A stretch of DNA of 64,000 nucleotides. Origin: Tipula vernalis (lineage: Eukaryota; Arthropoda; Insecta; Diptera; Tipulidae). Both the position numbers and the translations under genes were made by a program. The DNA lies in the NCBI GenBank assembly GCA_958295665.1, contig OY282559.1:248864764-248928763 (forward strand), read 5' to 3'. This document shows positions 28,440 to 42,503 of the stretch, one piece after another; the stretch's first letter is position 1, and every line of letters begins with the position of its first letter. The notes beneath the pieces are model-generated. The model made no database searches. It had not been told where the DNA came from and saw nothing but the letters and a program-made list of their open reading frames with translations.

Positions 28440-28936
28440 ATGAATAAACGGTTAGGGACCTTGAATGGTGCATTCTACAGTAAGTACTTTCATTGACCGA
28501 TCTGAATATAGGATCAAGGATGCGCAATAGCCTCCCCCGTCAAGACCGTTATACTTGGTGAAGCGTCACCTGGTGAGGTGACCCCGACTAGCAGAATATA
28601 ACATAGTTGTTAGTAAGGAACTACGGATACCTGACGATCTCCGATTAGCCTTGCCACAGAAGTAAGAGGCTCTGCTGCGTGTTGATTCACTTTTACGTCA
28701 AAACTTGATTTTTTTTTCGTGTAGAATGTGGACACAAACATAACTAACAAAAATAACAACCAGGGTGGCTGGCCTTCTAAATAAACACAGCAAACTTATA
28801 AAACAAGAACCAAGTAGGACCCGCTTCCGAGGGTGAAATAACAACAGATTTCGAGAGTAGAGGCTAATTAAACAACAGATTACGAGAGTAGTGGTGTTAG
28901 GTAAACTAAAAAAAAATAAAATAAAAAAAATAAAAA
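28440..28936. repeat. GC-richer, repeat-like block of unknown type
   Basis: Base composition rises over about 28450-28680 (for example CCTCCCCCGTCAAGACCG and CACCTGGTGAGGTGACCCCG), unlike its surroundings. The block contains a doubled motif AACAACAGATTwCGAGAGTAG (near 28839 and 28873) and ends in A-rich TAAAATAAAA runs near 28910-28936. This looks like the 3' part of a retroelement, but no coding domain supports that. Confidence 0.3.
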
Positions 28937-31213
28937 ACGATGATTTGAACACTTTCGTAAAATACTAGTATTCTTAAAGTTTATTTTACGAGCGCATCGA
29001 ATTAATCTAATAATCCGGATTAATCTGTTGTTACGCTACAAATAAAGTTCGCGCAATATCCCTCACATTATTTTACCCACCACTGTAGTATTATGAATAA
29101 ATAATTTTTTTTTTATTTCTTCTTCGCAACATCTCGAAGAAAAAAGAAAGAAATACGTTTAATTTAGAGGTTCTATAAAGCTTAATGTTACAGTTTTTTT
29201 AACGGAAAAAAATGACTAAGCTAACTTTTGTTTGTTGTTTAATTTTTATGTATTTGCTTCTCACTTGTCATTACGAAAAAACTAAATATTTACATAAAAA
29301 TTATAAACATAGTAAAATTCTAAACTTCTATGTATAAAATATACATAAAATAAATTCGTTAGTAAAAGTTTTGATATTTTTGTATTTGTATTTAATACAT
29401 GTTGATTGTAGAAATGTATATTAAGACGTTAGCACAATTTTCATTTCATTTGTGTGCTTATTTACCAAAATACATATACGCTTTCCAATATCCTATCGGA
29501 TTATGATAGATTTAAAAATCGATTATGAACAATACACACATAACGATATTTTGTAAGCGGGAATGAATTTTATATGTTTATTAATTTTTATCAGCAATTT
29601 TTTTTTGTTTTGACAGTATTTTAATAATTTAATTTGATTTCGATTAAAAGATAAATTTTATTAAGATAACAGTATACAAATTTCTTGTATCAATAAATTC
29701 CTTATCAAAGGTAGTAAATTTAAAAAATATCAAGTTGTTTATGGGATAAAAACAGTTTGAAATACTTTTGTTACAACATTACCCAAATTATATTTTAACA
29801 TATGAGCAACTACCTAAAATAATTCTAAAATAGATTTGGTTTGCCATTATAGTGTTATTTATTATTCTTATCGGGTGTACCTCTTAATTATTTTTCTTAA
29901 TCATTCCGTAACGAAAGCATGCTCAATAGGAAAAGAGACATTATGCCGCGATGTGTTTGATTAGATAGCTTGCAGCTGTTTTCACTCGTAAAAACCTAAT
30001 TATGCTCCTGTTATTTATTTAATATATTGTTACTTTGGTACATCACTCATATGTATATTGTCGTTCAAACAAATTTAGATATCACACACGCATTTTAACA
30101 TAAGTTATATACATATTTCGTTTGACGTTACAAGTCTGCCGATAAGGTTGTACGTCAATACGAATTCATTTGTCCAACATATATACATACCTAGCCGTGT
30201 TTTTATATACCTGTTAGTTAGTTAATCTAAATTATTTAAGTAAAATATCTAAAATAAATTTAATTTCGAAAGAATTTTAAAATACTTGAAAAAATGTCAA
30301 AATTACTATTTTATTTTACGATCGCGAACTTTAATAATTTCTGTTTCTTTTAATGTTAGTTATGCTTTTCTTTTTTTTTTTGTTTAAAAATATTTTTTCT
30401 ATTGGATAAAAATAGATTTTATTTTAAAATCGAATAGAACAGTGTTGGTTAACTATAAATAATTTGATTGGTAATAGCTATTATTAAAAGATAAAACATA
30501 TATAATTATCATTGTATTAAACTTATTAACGCGTGCGCAGTAGAAGTTGTAAAATTTTATCAAATTGTGTAAACATAAATTGATTGGGATGTTCGATAGC
30601 CGAAAGAACTGAATGTAAATTTCGTTAGACTTGTTTTTTTTTCAGATTATTCTCAGATTGATAAGAAATATTGGAATATGTTCCGTCAAATAAGTTATAA
30701 GCGGTTACAGAAGTAAATGTAAATAATAAATAAACAATAAAATTTACTTGGACATTTATTTAGTAGCGATTCGATGTTTTTTGTCTCTCCTTATTTGCAT
30801 ATTACTTACCTTATATTTATGGACCTAACGGCAACTTATAATGAAGCTGAATTTATTTAATGACTGCATTAAAAATATAGATCAGAGGTGTTTAACCTTT
30901 CTTTACCTACGCCCGTTAAATGGTAAAACTTTGTGAGAACACATATGCTTGAGTAAAATATATAAATAAAATTGAAGTGTCTGCCTTTATTTTCGAAATA
31001 AATGTCTCTTTTTAAGTTTTTTAATTTATTTATAGGATGTATAACATTATCAAACTTTTTTAAAATTTTTGTTTGGCTATCTGCACATAGATTAGTCCGT
31101 TGTCTGGGTGTCATGCCAAACTATACAGTACAGCCGCGATTCCATATATGAAAACTGTCAGTGTTCGGTGGTCATAACCAAAGTCGGTTGAAATGTTCTC
31201 TAAATGAAATAAG
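28937..31213. other. AT-rich stretch, nothing recognised
   Basis: No coding similarity, inverted repeat or tandem repeat that I can support. Confidence 0.5.
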
Positions 31214-31930
31214 CAAGGTTGCGGAGTCGGAGTAGGACTATTTTAGCTGGAGTCGGAAGAATACTGACCGATTCAGCATTTTATATTTCTTTTTCGTTCA
31301 GCATATTTGAACCTTGGTCAATTTTATAAAGAGTGGCTTAGCGTAACATTTCACTTAGAAAAATCTCAAATATACCCGCAACAGAAATAAAATCATCGTT
31401 AGCACAAAGAGAAATTGTTCTGCTTAATAACGAGATATTATTGGCGGGAATTTATGTCGACCCCAAGGTTAGAGTATTATTAAGTGATGATCAATATAAT
31501 AGAGGTAAACCGGCGCTAAGTATACTTAGCCAAATTATAATTTGGCAATCGTTTAAAATGATTTTAGGTATTACCGAAAATCCCACAGTCATAGTGATCA
31601 GCCATCATCTTCATCTATTAACCACTATCAAAATCCTGTTGAAGAAGTACAAGAAAAACATGAATTCGAAAAATTTCTAGATGATCGTGAGAAATCGAAA
31701 CGATTTAATTTATTGTGTGGCTTGAAGAAAGTGGAAAAAATCAACAGAAGTACGATTCTTAATATTCTTGAGGCCATACTAATTTTAAGAACAAATTCGT
31801 AATAAATTCAAACTGTCGAAATTTGTTTTTTTCTTCTTTCATTTCTTTAAATATCCTTTAATTTGATTTTTAATTTTTGTTATGTTTGAATTATGTTCAA
31901 ATAGTTTCGAAGTGTTAATATTTTGCCAGA
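31214..31930 (+). mobile_element. hAT-like element remnant, copy 1
   Basis: It begins CAAGGTTGCGGAGTCGG, a terminus rich in GGAGTCGGA as in insect hAT elements. A frame over 31390-31680 reads QREIVLLNNEILLAGIYVDP then KVRVLLSDDQYNRGK, like the C-terminal part of hAT transposases, before decaying. The same sequence lies in opposite orientation at 51397-52154, and both decay to the same AT-rich tail (TTTAAGAACAA...TTATGTT). The 3' terminus is missing here. Confidence 0.7.
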
Positions 31931-32009
31931 ATAAACGATATTATTATAGAGATAGGTTTTTATTACTTTCTTTTACGTAAGTAAAATATGTAATATATGT
32001 ATGTATCTG

Positions 32010-33130
32010 TTTTCAGGTCCCCTGAGTCCGAAAAAGTGGTTTTCGCAATGGTGTCTGTCTGTCAGTCTGTGTCCTCTCTACAGCCCAGATGTTTAACCAT
32101 AGAATACAGATGTTTTAAAAGGGAATGGTAGGCACACGCATATAGAACACGTTCAATGTATGTTTATAAATGTTTAGTGATTGGATTAGTTTGTATCTTT
32201 AACTTTAAATTATACACGTTTTTGATTTTAAACTTTAAAATTTTTTTATAATGATGCACCCTCTAAAAAATCGAAATAAAATGGAAGTGGGATTCTAAAA
32301 TGATTTTTGGCCAATTAGGATGAAACGTTGCTATTTCTTAATCGATTTTGATGAAAATGATTTTTTGTTCCACAGAAATGGGATTCTAATATGTTTATAA
32401 GATGATGTTCTGGAGCGTGGGTAACAGAGATCGGAAACAAGCAAAAAATTTCGAACACCAAAACATACAAATAACAATGAATTTCTGGAATACGGCTAAT
32501 TAGAAAGGAATTTGGCTAACCGATTATGATGAAATTCCACATATAATATGGAAATTGGATTGAAAAATGATTTTAAAATGAAGTTCTGGAATTTGGAAAA
32601 GTAGAATACTTGGCTATTTCTTAAACGATTTTATTGAAATTTAACATGTGCGTTGGAAATGTGATTATAAAATGGTAAGTAGGATCGAACTTCCCTATTC
32701 CTTAACCGAGTTTGATGAAATTCGATATGTGCGTTGAAATGGGATTCTTAAATGATTTTTAGATGAAGTTCTGAAATATGGCATTTTAGGATAGAAATTG
32801 GCTATTTCTTAACAGATTTTGATGAAATTCAACATTTTCCACGGAAATGGGATTCTAAAATGATTAAAGGATGAAGTTCTGGAACGTGGCCAAGTAGAAT
32901 GGAGGTTGGCTATTTTAACTGATTTTGACAAAACTAGACCATTACGATAGAAATTGGATTCTAAAACGATTTTCAGATGAAATTCGGGAATATGGCTGGT
33001 TAGTATGAAGCTTGGTTATTTTTTAACCGATACAACACGTTTCACGGAAAAGAGATTCTAAAAAATTTTGTAGATGGAGTTCTGGAATATGACAAAGGAA
33101 CTTGGATATTTCTTAACGATTATGAAAATT
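32010..33130. repeat. Degenerate minisatellite, about 100-120-bp units
   Basis: It starts with CCCCTGAGTCCGAAAAAGTG and GTGTCTGTCTGTCAGTCTGT, then about eight degenerate units of the pattern TTGGCTATTTCTTAACCGAT...TTTTGATGAAATT...GGAAATGGGATTCTAAAATG...GATGAAGTTCTGGAATATGG (dots mark omitted bases). Unit starts fall roughly every 100-120 bp between 32270 and 33120. A related single block occurs reversed at 60700-60930. Confidence 0.75.
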
Positions 33131-34370
33131 TAAGTCAAACTATAAATTTGCTTGTGGTCGTTAATCCAACAGAATATATGTTTGGACGTTTTGGTAAGTT
33201 CGTGATTAATTACCGTTCAAAAGTTAACATGAATACGAATAGCAGCAACTTCTCTATTCCTATAAGAAAACCGTTGAATTCCCCCATATTTTCATATGTT
33301 TAGAAAATTCTGAAACATAATTTTCTAACTGGCAGAAAAGTAAATTTGTATTTACAGAACGAGTGGCAAAAACGTACGAATGATTAACTCTTAATTCAAA
33401 GCCATTTCCAGAAACTCAGGGACATCTAGTCAACTGAAATTGTTTTGAAATGTATGTATGAATGTTCAGCTATTTCATCAATTACATTGAGCAATTGCCT
33501 CTGATATTCAATTTGTCTTTCTTTCTTTCCCGCTGTCTTTTGTTAACAGCTTTTCTCTACTCATCAGTCATTTTATTTCTTCGGGTCTTTTTTGGGCTCT
33601 GAATTTCGATTTGTTCCATTGTTCTGCTTTGTCTGTGGTTATGATCATATAGGGCTCTTGCTGCTCTCCACTCGTTTGTAATAGGTCTTTTACGATTCAG
33701 TTTACGTATTAATTAAAATGTTTAATTCAGTAAGATAAAGATAACACAATTATTTAAGATTTACTAAATAACACATAAATTAAGCGCACATCAACAAATT
33801 ATATAACTGACTAAGAATAATTTTATAATTTAATGTTTTGTTTGTATTTCCCCAAATTTCCGTACACCTACATTTTATTACCATGTTGATGCACAAATTT
33901 GCAAACATTCATCTTGTTATCTATTCGTCACATTAACTGAGTGCCTATCTGTTATTGTTTTAATTACTTGATTTCTTTCTTGGTCCAATAATACTGCACA
34001 TTTTGGTAAAAGATCCACATTATCCGTCCGATATTACTGCACCTTTTGGTTAAAGTATCCCATTTTATCCCATAGCTACCGCTTTGTTGTTTTACTGTTA
34101 AATCCAGGCCAATGCCACCACAATTTCGACATACAATTTTAATTTGCCATACAATAAATTTTTTACAAATAAAAGAATAGATTATGAAACAACTTGAAGA
34201 AATACACAAAACCCCCTGTTCACTTCACGTGTGAACAGGGCGTAGTTGTAACGCAAAGGTTGCGAAAGGTTGTAAAAAATTAATAAAAGAAAATCTACAC
34301 ACACTTTATTTGTCAACTATGCAATATTTTCTAAATTTGTGTTTATATTCAAAGCCTCAGCGAGTCCGAA
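33131..34370. other. Intergenic stretch with small repeats
   Basis: No gene seen. Two roughly 40-bp direct copies of ATTACTGCACmTTTTGGT (near 33989 and 34031) and a hairpin CCCTGTTCAC/GTGAACAGGG (34213-34237) are the only structures. Confidence 0.5.
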
Positions 34371-34990
34371 CCTGAACCTAGCAGGAGTGAAATAATCAAG
34401 GCCCGCTCAGAATTCAACAATATACAAGTGATTTCGGAAAAACTACCTCTGTTAGCAAAGCTTGAAGATATAAAGGTGCGAGATCTCTATAAATAAATAG
34501 GGTCAGCGAAGGCATTGGTGGAAAACAACAAACTTAAGCAAGACGTATACCTAGCACTCAGGCACAAGGAGAAAATGATGGATACAATGCCAGAAAGCTT
34601 ATTAGGAGAATATCGTAGAGTAGTATGACAACAAGGTTGTAACTGTTTTAAAGGGGTTATGCAAAACAGGAAGATTTAAAGAAACGTTTACAAAACTCAT
34701 ACACGAAAAGAAGCCGAAATATTATACATAAAATCAAAGATTTGAAAATTCACATCGGAGGTCCAGCAGCAAAGTGTATCAATTAATTAGAATCAACAGG
34801 AGAGAGATATGAAACCTCCTGGGGAATATTATTAAATAGGCCCAGCAACAAGAAACTATTAATAATAAGCCATGTTGTGGGATATACCAAATGGAATTAT
34901 TGAACTCAATTATTATCTTAATGATTCTGCAAAAAGTTAGACAGTCAAACCAGAAGACTATATGAAACCTCTCAACAAACTAAACAACAA
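34360..34990 (+). pseudogene. Degenerate retroelement gag-like fragment (possibly BEL/Pao)
   Basis: Several broken coding pieces are readable: SEFNNIQVISEKLPLLAKLE (34411-34470), ALVENNKLKQDVYLALRHKE and MMDTMPESLLGEYRRVV (to a stop near 34628). Later, in another frame, there is KIHIGGPAAKCIN then a stop, and LESTGERYETSWGILLNRPS followed by NKKLLIISHVV (34780-34880). The last block resembles the DUF1759 gag region of BEL/Pao retrotransposons (E.YE.AW..L..R..N..L...H). No LTR or pol was found. The assignment is tentative. Confidence 0.4.
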
Positions 34991-35112
34991 TCACAGGCAA
35001 CTCATTAATTAAGACAACGACTACGAGTAGCCGACTAAATGCCGAAGAGAAATGTGAAGAACATTACCAGCGAACATACAGAATATTGCAGAATGGAACT
35101 TACGACTATAGT

Positions 35113-36005
35113 TTGCAAAATTACCGGATTTAGGTATTACTGGTAATTCGGTAAACGTTCCTTAAAATCCCGGTTAATCGGTTTTTTACCGGCAAATCTA
35201 AATCTAATTTTATTTCTAATATAACAGAAGAAAAACAGCTGAAACTAGTGGATAACGCAATCAATAATATTTTATTCCAAAATATATGTATTTACAAAGA
35301 TTTAATTCAATTCTAGCAATTCAATAAAATTAATTTAAATAATTATTATTAATTAATAAACATTCATTTAATAAAAATAAAATATAAAATCCAACTTTAT
35401 CAGTTTTCTTAAGTGTGTAGATATTTCTTTTGGCTATTAAAATAGGCTCTTAAAAAACACATTGTATCCATGCTGTCATCATTTAAATTTGATCTGAATT
35501 TCGTACAGATTATACCAGCCGCTGAACAAGCATGCTCCGATTCGGATGAATGGTTATAATTTGGGTAAATGGCATGTTTAAATATTTACCTCTAATCCTC
35601 TGTTCTTGAAAGAAGTCCATCTCTCTTTTTATTATAGACGCCAACCCTCTAGGAATATCTGGAGTATGTGTTTCTAAAGAAGAATTGTTAATTTTATCAT
35701 CAATTGTTCGCTGGAGCTTTTCCTTCATTGACGTAAGCTGAAACGGAGATATAGCCGTTGATGTAGTTTGATCATAATTTGAAGACGAAGTAGCATATTC
35801 TGTTAATTCAGGTTCTGGTTCTGGTTGAATGCGTACACATAGATATTTTACATTTGTTCCAGAGACGTAGTATATTATTACGTTTTCAACATATTTTTTG
35901 GTTAATTTATTAATTTATCTTAAATAACTACTAAAATTAAACTATTTCAATTTTACCGAATTACCGGTGAAAAAAGATTAATTTATCGGTATTTATCGGG
36001 CGCGA
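35113..36005 (-). mobile_element. hAT-like remnant with ACCGG-rich ends
   Basis: Both ends carry TTACCGG/CCGGTAA motifs (35121-35155 and 35955-36000) in opposite orientation. In between, the minus strand over about 35440-35740 reads a hAT dimerisation domain: HACSAAGIICTKFRSNLNDD, then SMDTMCFLRAYF. Upstream in frame-shifted form are RGLASIIKREMDFFQEQRIR and TIHPNRS, where family members have the IPATS-type motif before SERAFS. Only the C-terminal portion remains; the catalytic core is absent. Confidence 0.7.
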
Positions 36006-39000
36006 AGTTAAAAGTGTGAATGTTCTTCTATATAGTATTATCTCTTCAATTTCTTCGAAGAAAATTCCAACGTTCCTTAATTTCTTTACCTCAACGCTCG
36101 ATTCAGTTTCCACAATCTATTAGCTAACAGGACTACTATTGCCAAAGTATACTTGATTGAATATATTTCCCTTTTAGTTTTTTTTACCTAGTAAGAAGAA
36201 AAAAAAACTGTCATGTGAAACACCTGGCATCAGTTCTGGGAATTACATTAATAAGACTAATGAATAGGAATGAAAACTTCGCCTTGCTATTGACTTTAAA
36301 AAGGGTTATGATGACTTATTTGGTAAAATATGTATGTGTGAAACGAAATGAAAAGAAAAACTAACTTTTTTTTTCTAGAATTATTCATCTCAAGACTAAC
36401 TTAAGATTCACCCATCTTGTTTAAGATTAGGCTCTGTTGTTTGGTTATTGTATTTATTATCAGTCATTTTTTTTACATATAATTTGTATTTGTTGGTTCT
36501 ATTTTAGTAACGAAAACAGGTGTTACCGCCGCTACTTCTTCACCTTTCTTCTTCTGTTCCTTCGTTCTGCTCCGCACATAGTCGTAATCGTATATTCTCT
36601 CAATTTTGCTGAATTCCCCTACAAATAACTTCCACTTCCTGTCTGACTCCTCTTGACTCCTACGTTGTGCCGCCTCCCTTTCTTCCTTCGTCTCTTTCTT
36701 AACTGAGTTTCGCTTTGATTTTGGAAAGACGCTTTTCTTTGTAAATTTACCGGAGTTTTATTTACACATTTTCTACAAGGGGATAAAAAAACATCGTTAC
36801 TTTGGTTGTATGGTTCTTGGTTCCCGTATCTTGTTTCGGTACGTCGCTTAGTTAACTAAAATACTAAGGAATTTCTCTACATATGTTTTTATTTATTAAT
36901 TAAAGTTTTATTTTTATTTTAATTTTTATTCTATATTCTTCTTTGCCTTTCTCCTCTCCTTGTGATTTAAACAATATTTGCATTACTAAATTTAAATATG
37001 CATAATTCTGAAAATCATATTGGTATAATATTATATTAACGCCATCATATTTTAAAGATATAATTAGAATAAATATTTTAAAAGTAAAATAAACACGTTC
37101 GACTGACTTGAAACAAACTGCAACATACTCACAAATTCAAATTACATCCAATAAACTGAACTCCATCCATACTATATAAAATCAATGAATATTTTCAATT
37201 GGGTTAAAATACTACACAATGATTTACTATAGATTAAAAACTATACTTTAAAAAACCTTTTTTACAAAAAATCCAATATTTAATCCAAAATTAAAATTAA
37301 ATTCAGTAAAATAAATTCTTAAGGAAAATTACAAAATTAAAAAAAAAAAATCACAACTGTTTGACTCCAAAGTCTTGGCCAATCCCTTTAAAGAACTAAT
37401 CGGATATTTGAAAAATAAATAAGTTGGAAAATGACAATTGTTAAATAAGTTGCTCAGGGAATACCAGTAAATTCAAATAAAAGACAAACTAACCCATTTG
37501 GCGATATCTCTGAATAAGCAAATGTCATATCACACATGACACAGAATAGTACACAATACATAGAATAAGCAACTTTTTAGCAAATTTTTTGAGTTGTATC
37601 ACTATTCTATCTTCTATGTTACGAGTATGTGCGTTTTAATAAAGCATGAAAATTGCCCAATTGGAATGGAAGTAGATATAAATTCGTGATCTTTACTGGA
37701 TTATTGTATGTATGTAATTTATTTGCCAAAAATTAAAACTCAGATAATATAAATCAATTAAAAAAGTGATTACATAAGTTTTGTTTTTCAATTTGATCTA
37801 AATATTTACAAAAAAAAAAAAAAAAAAAATATTTTACATTTTTATAAAAAAATTAAATAATTTTTTATGATAAATTGGTAAACAAAATCGTTTTACATAC
37901 AAATACTAAATCAAATATTTTTTAAATAATTCAAATAAATAGCTGTGATTTTGCCATTTAATTTGTAGAAATTATTTTTGAATAGCAAATAGAAAAATTA
38001 AATTTTCTAAAATTAAAATTAAGTCAAAATGAAAAATAAAAGAAAATTTATCCGATATACATGCGCTTGTATTTATTTATGTAATTCCAACAATGTTCGA
38101 TGATGTGACTATATGACGAAAATAACTCATCCATTTTCACATAATTTTTCACCAATTATACTTTGTTTCATATGTATGTATATTGAATTTGGTTTTGTTA
38201 ACATGTTGAAATTGCGTGAACATTGATGCTATCGATAAAAAAAAATTGTAATTTTCTTTATGAGTATTGCGTTTTGGCTTGTTCCAGTATTTTATTTCTA
38301 TATGTATATACATATTTTACTCATATCACAAATTGGGAATTTTATTGGGTATTTGAAAAAGTATAACAAAAGGTCATGTGCTGTAACAGAAGAATCAATA
38401 AAACAAGCGGAAATTCCACCTAGTTTATTCAATTTTAATTAAATTCATTTCTATTTAATTCTTGCTCTATATTTATCCGACACAGATCACTTACTAAACA
38501 GATAGATTGTAAAATCGATTTAGATACATGCCATTGTCAATTAATGTGTTAATCCAAAATATACGAGTACCACAGTAAATAAATAAGTTTCAATTTTTTT
38601 TTCGGTCGTAAATAAAAATAAAATGAAAATACCAAGTTATTTTTACTGGACATTTAATTTGAATGTTCTAAAAATATTTATATTAAGAAATTATTATAAT
38701 TGTCTCGCAATTGAAATTCACAAACCATAATTACTTTATGTCTTGGTTAAACTAGACGTCTACAACAGTAATTAGCTTGTGGATATTTATCAAAGATTGC
38801 CAAATTTATAAAATAGCAACACATTTTTATTAGGTAATTTTGATAAATTAAAAATAAAAACAGGGCAGTGGGTGGAATGCGAATATCATCTATTGGGTTG
38901 TGTAATTTAAACGCTTTTTGAAATATCTTGAAAACAGATAAAATTGTACCGATATCTTAACACAATACAAATAACACTATTATGTGGTTTATAATTAAAA

Positions 39001-41529
39001 AAAATTAAAATGTATAAGTCATTAAATATTAAATAAAGATGTTACCGCAGCACTAAATACATACATACATACAAGACCAATGGAAAACAAGTTTCTTTTT
39101 GTAGATTATCGTATAATGAAAAACTGGAAAAAAAACTTGGTGACTATTTAGCTTATATGGTTAATATCAAAATAGATAGAATTTGAAAGTTCAATAAACA
39201 ATAATTATGGTTATTGGTTAGATTCATAAACAAACTATTTGTGGTTTTTAATGATTGATTGAAATATGGTTACCTCCTTTCGTTAATTCAATATTCTCAT
39301 TTTGCTCATTATATAATAGAAGTAGATTATACATATACCGAATTTAATATTACGAGGGTGCAGTACAAGTCAGGTGACTAAATTCTCTTTAGTAGAATTT
39401 ACATAAAAAGAAAAATACTTTTTTATTAATAAATTAATAAAAAATTCGAACAAGGAAGTTATTAGTATACTGGATGGACAGTTTTTGTTTGATAAAAATG
39501 TGTTCTCATTGGGAATGTAGGAAACTCGGTCATTTCCAGTTATAGTTTAATTATTTTTTATATATGAAACGTTAGATTTTAATTACTTCTATAATACGCT
39601 TCCTAAGGTATGTGACAATTTTTTACCACAATTCTGTGAATCATTTATATTCTTATGAGTTAATTATTAAATGTTAAATTATGCTGATAATGCAGCAGAT
39701 ATTCAATTGTTTAGCAAGCAAGCAATTTTCGATAGCATTCATTGTCTTACAACTTGCCCATGCGGACTCAAAAAATTGTTAGCAATTTTACATTAGTTTT
39801 TTTTTTTTGCAAGTGTGGGGGAAGTTAACAAAAATACGGCACATGAGGCCCGTAAAAGAAATTAAAAATAAACCAATTTTCAATTCATTAAATTTTCCAA
39901 TTTTTCAAAATAACTCACGAAATACACTGTTATAAATTAATAACTAATTGAAATTTAATTTACATATTCAATTCAATTTTATATTTTGCTACGAATAAAC
40001 ATAAAATATGTACTAAACATAATTTTAATTTTGGTACCACAACATACACTGTAAACAAAAATTAGAAAAATATGTAAATATGTAGATCAGAAGCAACCAC
40101 CTGTAATACATTTTAATGCAAATTAATTAATATGAAATAAAAACTACTTCATCATCTTAAAGATTTTAATTTTTTTATCGCTCGAAATATTTAAAATGCG
40201 CATATAAGAAATTCTTAAATACTTAAATATGATACTGAATACACATATACATACATAATAACATTTAAAACGGTTATAAAACATAATAAATTTGTCAAAA
40301 ATCAAATTTTTTTGTCGTTTATACAGGCTTGGATTCTAACGCGTTTACATTCTTAAAATACCAGTAAATTCGAATTAAATTTTCAGAATTAAATTTATTT
40401 GTACACTGACTTATGTATGTGCTTTATGGGTGATTATTACTATTTTGTTTGTTAAATCTTATAACGATATTAGGTATAGGTAAAGTCAGAGGTTTAATCA
40501 TTGTAAACAAACAGAAATTATCTCAATTAAAACCGGCTGTTTGATAAATTTGCATTATACATAGTTGAAAAATTACTTGGCAAATGATTTCAACTATTTT
40601 CATTGAGAATGACATAAGAATTTAGGACATTAGATTAAATATATATATTTTCGCTTTCAAGTATGTAATTCATGATTTTTGGAACATTGAAATCATCAAC
40701 GCTTTGGAACAGTCGACCAATTCGAGTAACCAATTATAGCATTTTTTATAAATAAAGAATTTGCTTTAATTTCTTGGTATGTCCGATCATTTACCTCAAA
40801 AATTTTAATCTGTAAATGTATGCATACTACAAATTAAAATATACAAAAGATTGACTCATGCATCTCAGTGATTGTTGAGTCAGAACTGAGAAAAAGTAAA
40901 AACAAAAAAAAAAACAAAAACAAATCTTTGTAAAACTTCACGATACAAACTAAACATAAACGGTAACTTGGATTTTGGAAATAGAATGAATTTTTAATGC
41001 TATGTATTTTTATGGATTTATTTCTAAATGATTATGGGACAAGAACGATGGCAAATACTTTTCTAGCAACATCATACCAAAAATCATATCTCTTTTTGAC
41101 CTTAAGGAATAGATTCCAATTCAAATGTAAAGATAAATTCAAAGTTTTTACAAAAAAAAAAAAAGAATCCAACTTCTCAGTGCGGTTTAATTTTTTGTGA
41201 AATGCAGACGCTGAGGTGCCAATAAAGAAGATTTTTTTGTTACTAAGTTATTCAGCAAATAAATCGTTCATTTAATTAAGGGCCACTCTATGGATATTGT
41301 GTATCAAGCGCACAAATTTAACCACTTGTAAAAGAAAATTTGCACTATCACTTTGCTGCCTTGTGCACTATCACTTTGCTGCCCTTTTAGCGCGGCCACA
41401 TACTTAGTAGATTTAATCTAGTTCAAGCTCAATATTCAAAGGGGGTATGTGAAAACATATATTGTATATGTATTATAGGAGTACAAGAGCGCTTTTAGAC
41501 AATATATGAAGTTTGAGATATTTACATTG
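36006..41529. other. AT-rich intergenic, nothing recognised
   Basis: Simple A/T runs and short CATA-type microsatellites (for example near 39058) only. Open frames here are short, compositionally random and unlike any family I know. Confidence 0.5.
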
Positions 41530-42503
41530 CGTGCATCAGATATTTGAGGACATACTAACTTTAAAACTAAAATATGTATATTTCTTAGAAAACTTATTGT
41601 ATTTTAATGAAATTTGTACAGCAAACTAAGTGAGTCGCAGGTTAAACAGTTATTCGATAAAGTCGCCTTCATTGGCAATAACAGTTTCAATTCTCTTCCG
41701 AAAACGCTTTCATGCCCGAATCAAATGATCCTCATTCATATGCGTCATTACTCTGGTAATATCTGCTCTGAGGTAATCAAACGTTTTATCGGGATGTTTG
41801 TTGGTTTCTCGTTCAACAATACCACATACATAATAATCTAAAGGATTAAGATACGACGAGCTAGGCGGACACATGTTTGTTCTTACATGGTCATGCAGAT
41901 TATTGGACATCCAATCTTGCGTCGTCGTGGCTTTATGTGAAGGAGCAGAGTCCTTTTGAAATACGTACCGCCTCTCACCAAGCACACTATCTGTCCAGGG
42001 TTTCACAACTGCTTCCAAAACCTCAATGTAGACAGCAGCATTCACCCGCATTGCTTGAGGAAAGTAGTGCGGGTGGCATCACATGTCCTTCATTGCTCAC
42101 CACTCCCAAATCCATCACAGTTGCCGGAAACTTTGCCTACGTAACATGAGGAACATCTGAAGGATCTACACACAGCCACCTATCATTTCGTTGGTTTATT
42201 TTTTGACCCTGGTCAACCAAAATCTTCGTCAGAATAAAACCAGAGCATATCCGAGATTTTTTATGTCTTCATCAATAATGCGCAGGACGTGCTGCACTAT
42301 ACAGTTCTAACTTCTAACTGTCTCTGAACGTGTTTCATATTTTTTGCGCTTAGTAACACTTTTCACATTCAGATACTTTTATCTCTCGACGGACTTTGGG
42401 AACAAACGATCGGGCTACAATGAAAAATTGGGAGATTTCAAGATCGCTGTGATTCGCCAGCGACGATAACAGTGTGAGTGTCCTCAAATACCTGACGGAC
42501 CCT
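41530..42503 (-). mobile_element. DD37D mariner remnant with decayed ends
   Basis: The terminal repeats can still be aligned: CATCAGATATTTGAGGACA (from 41534) against the reversed right end CGTCAGGTATTTGAGGACA (to 42496), with further similarity to about 42503. The transposase lies on the minus strand and is truncated. The length of about 970 bp indicates internal loss. Confidence 0.7.
41640..42051 (-). pseudogene. DD37D mariner transposase, C-terminal remnant
   Basis: The fragment reads VLEAVVKPWTDSVLGERRYV, FQKDSAPSHKATTTQDWM (catalytic Asp), and SSSYLNPLDYYVCGIVERET, where SPD is mutated to SSY but the last Asp of NPLD is kept. There are 37 residues between the two Asp, the DD37D spacing. 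It continues with THMNEDHLIRA; beyond 41710 the similarity carries on in another frame (RFRKRIETVI). It is a different lineage from the intact element at 21.6 kb. Confidence 0.75.

Noticed and set aside
28754..28770. CAGGGTGGCTGG, similar to the maT terminal repeat
   Set aside because: Only 11 bp match, there is no TA next to it and no partner repeat; probably coincidence.
33964..34209. 81-codon minus-strand frame with a Cys-containing stretch
   Set aside because: It spans a small direct duplication, has no domain pattern and lies in random AT-rich sequence.
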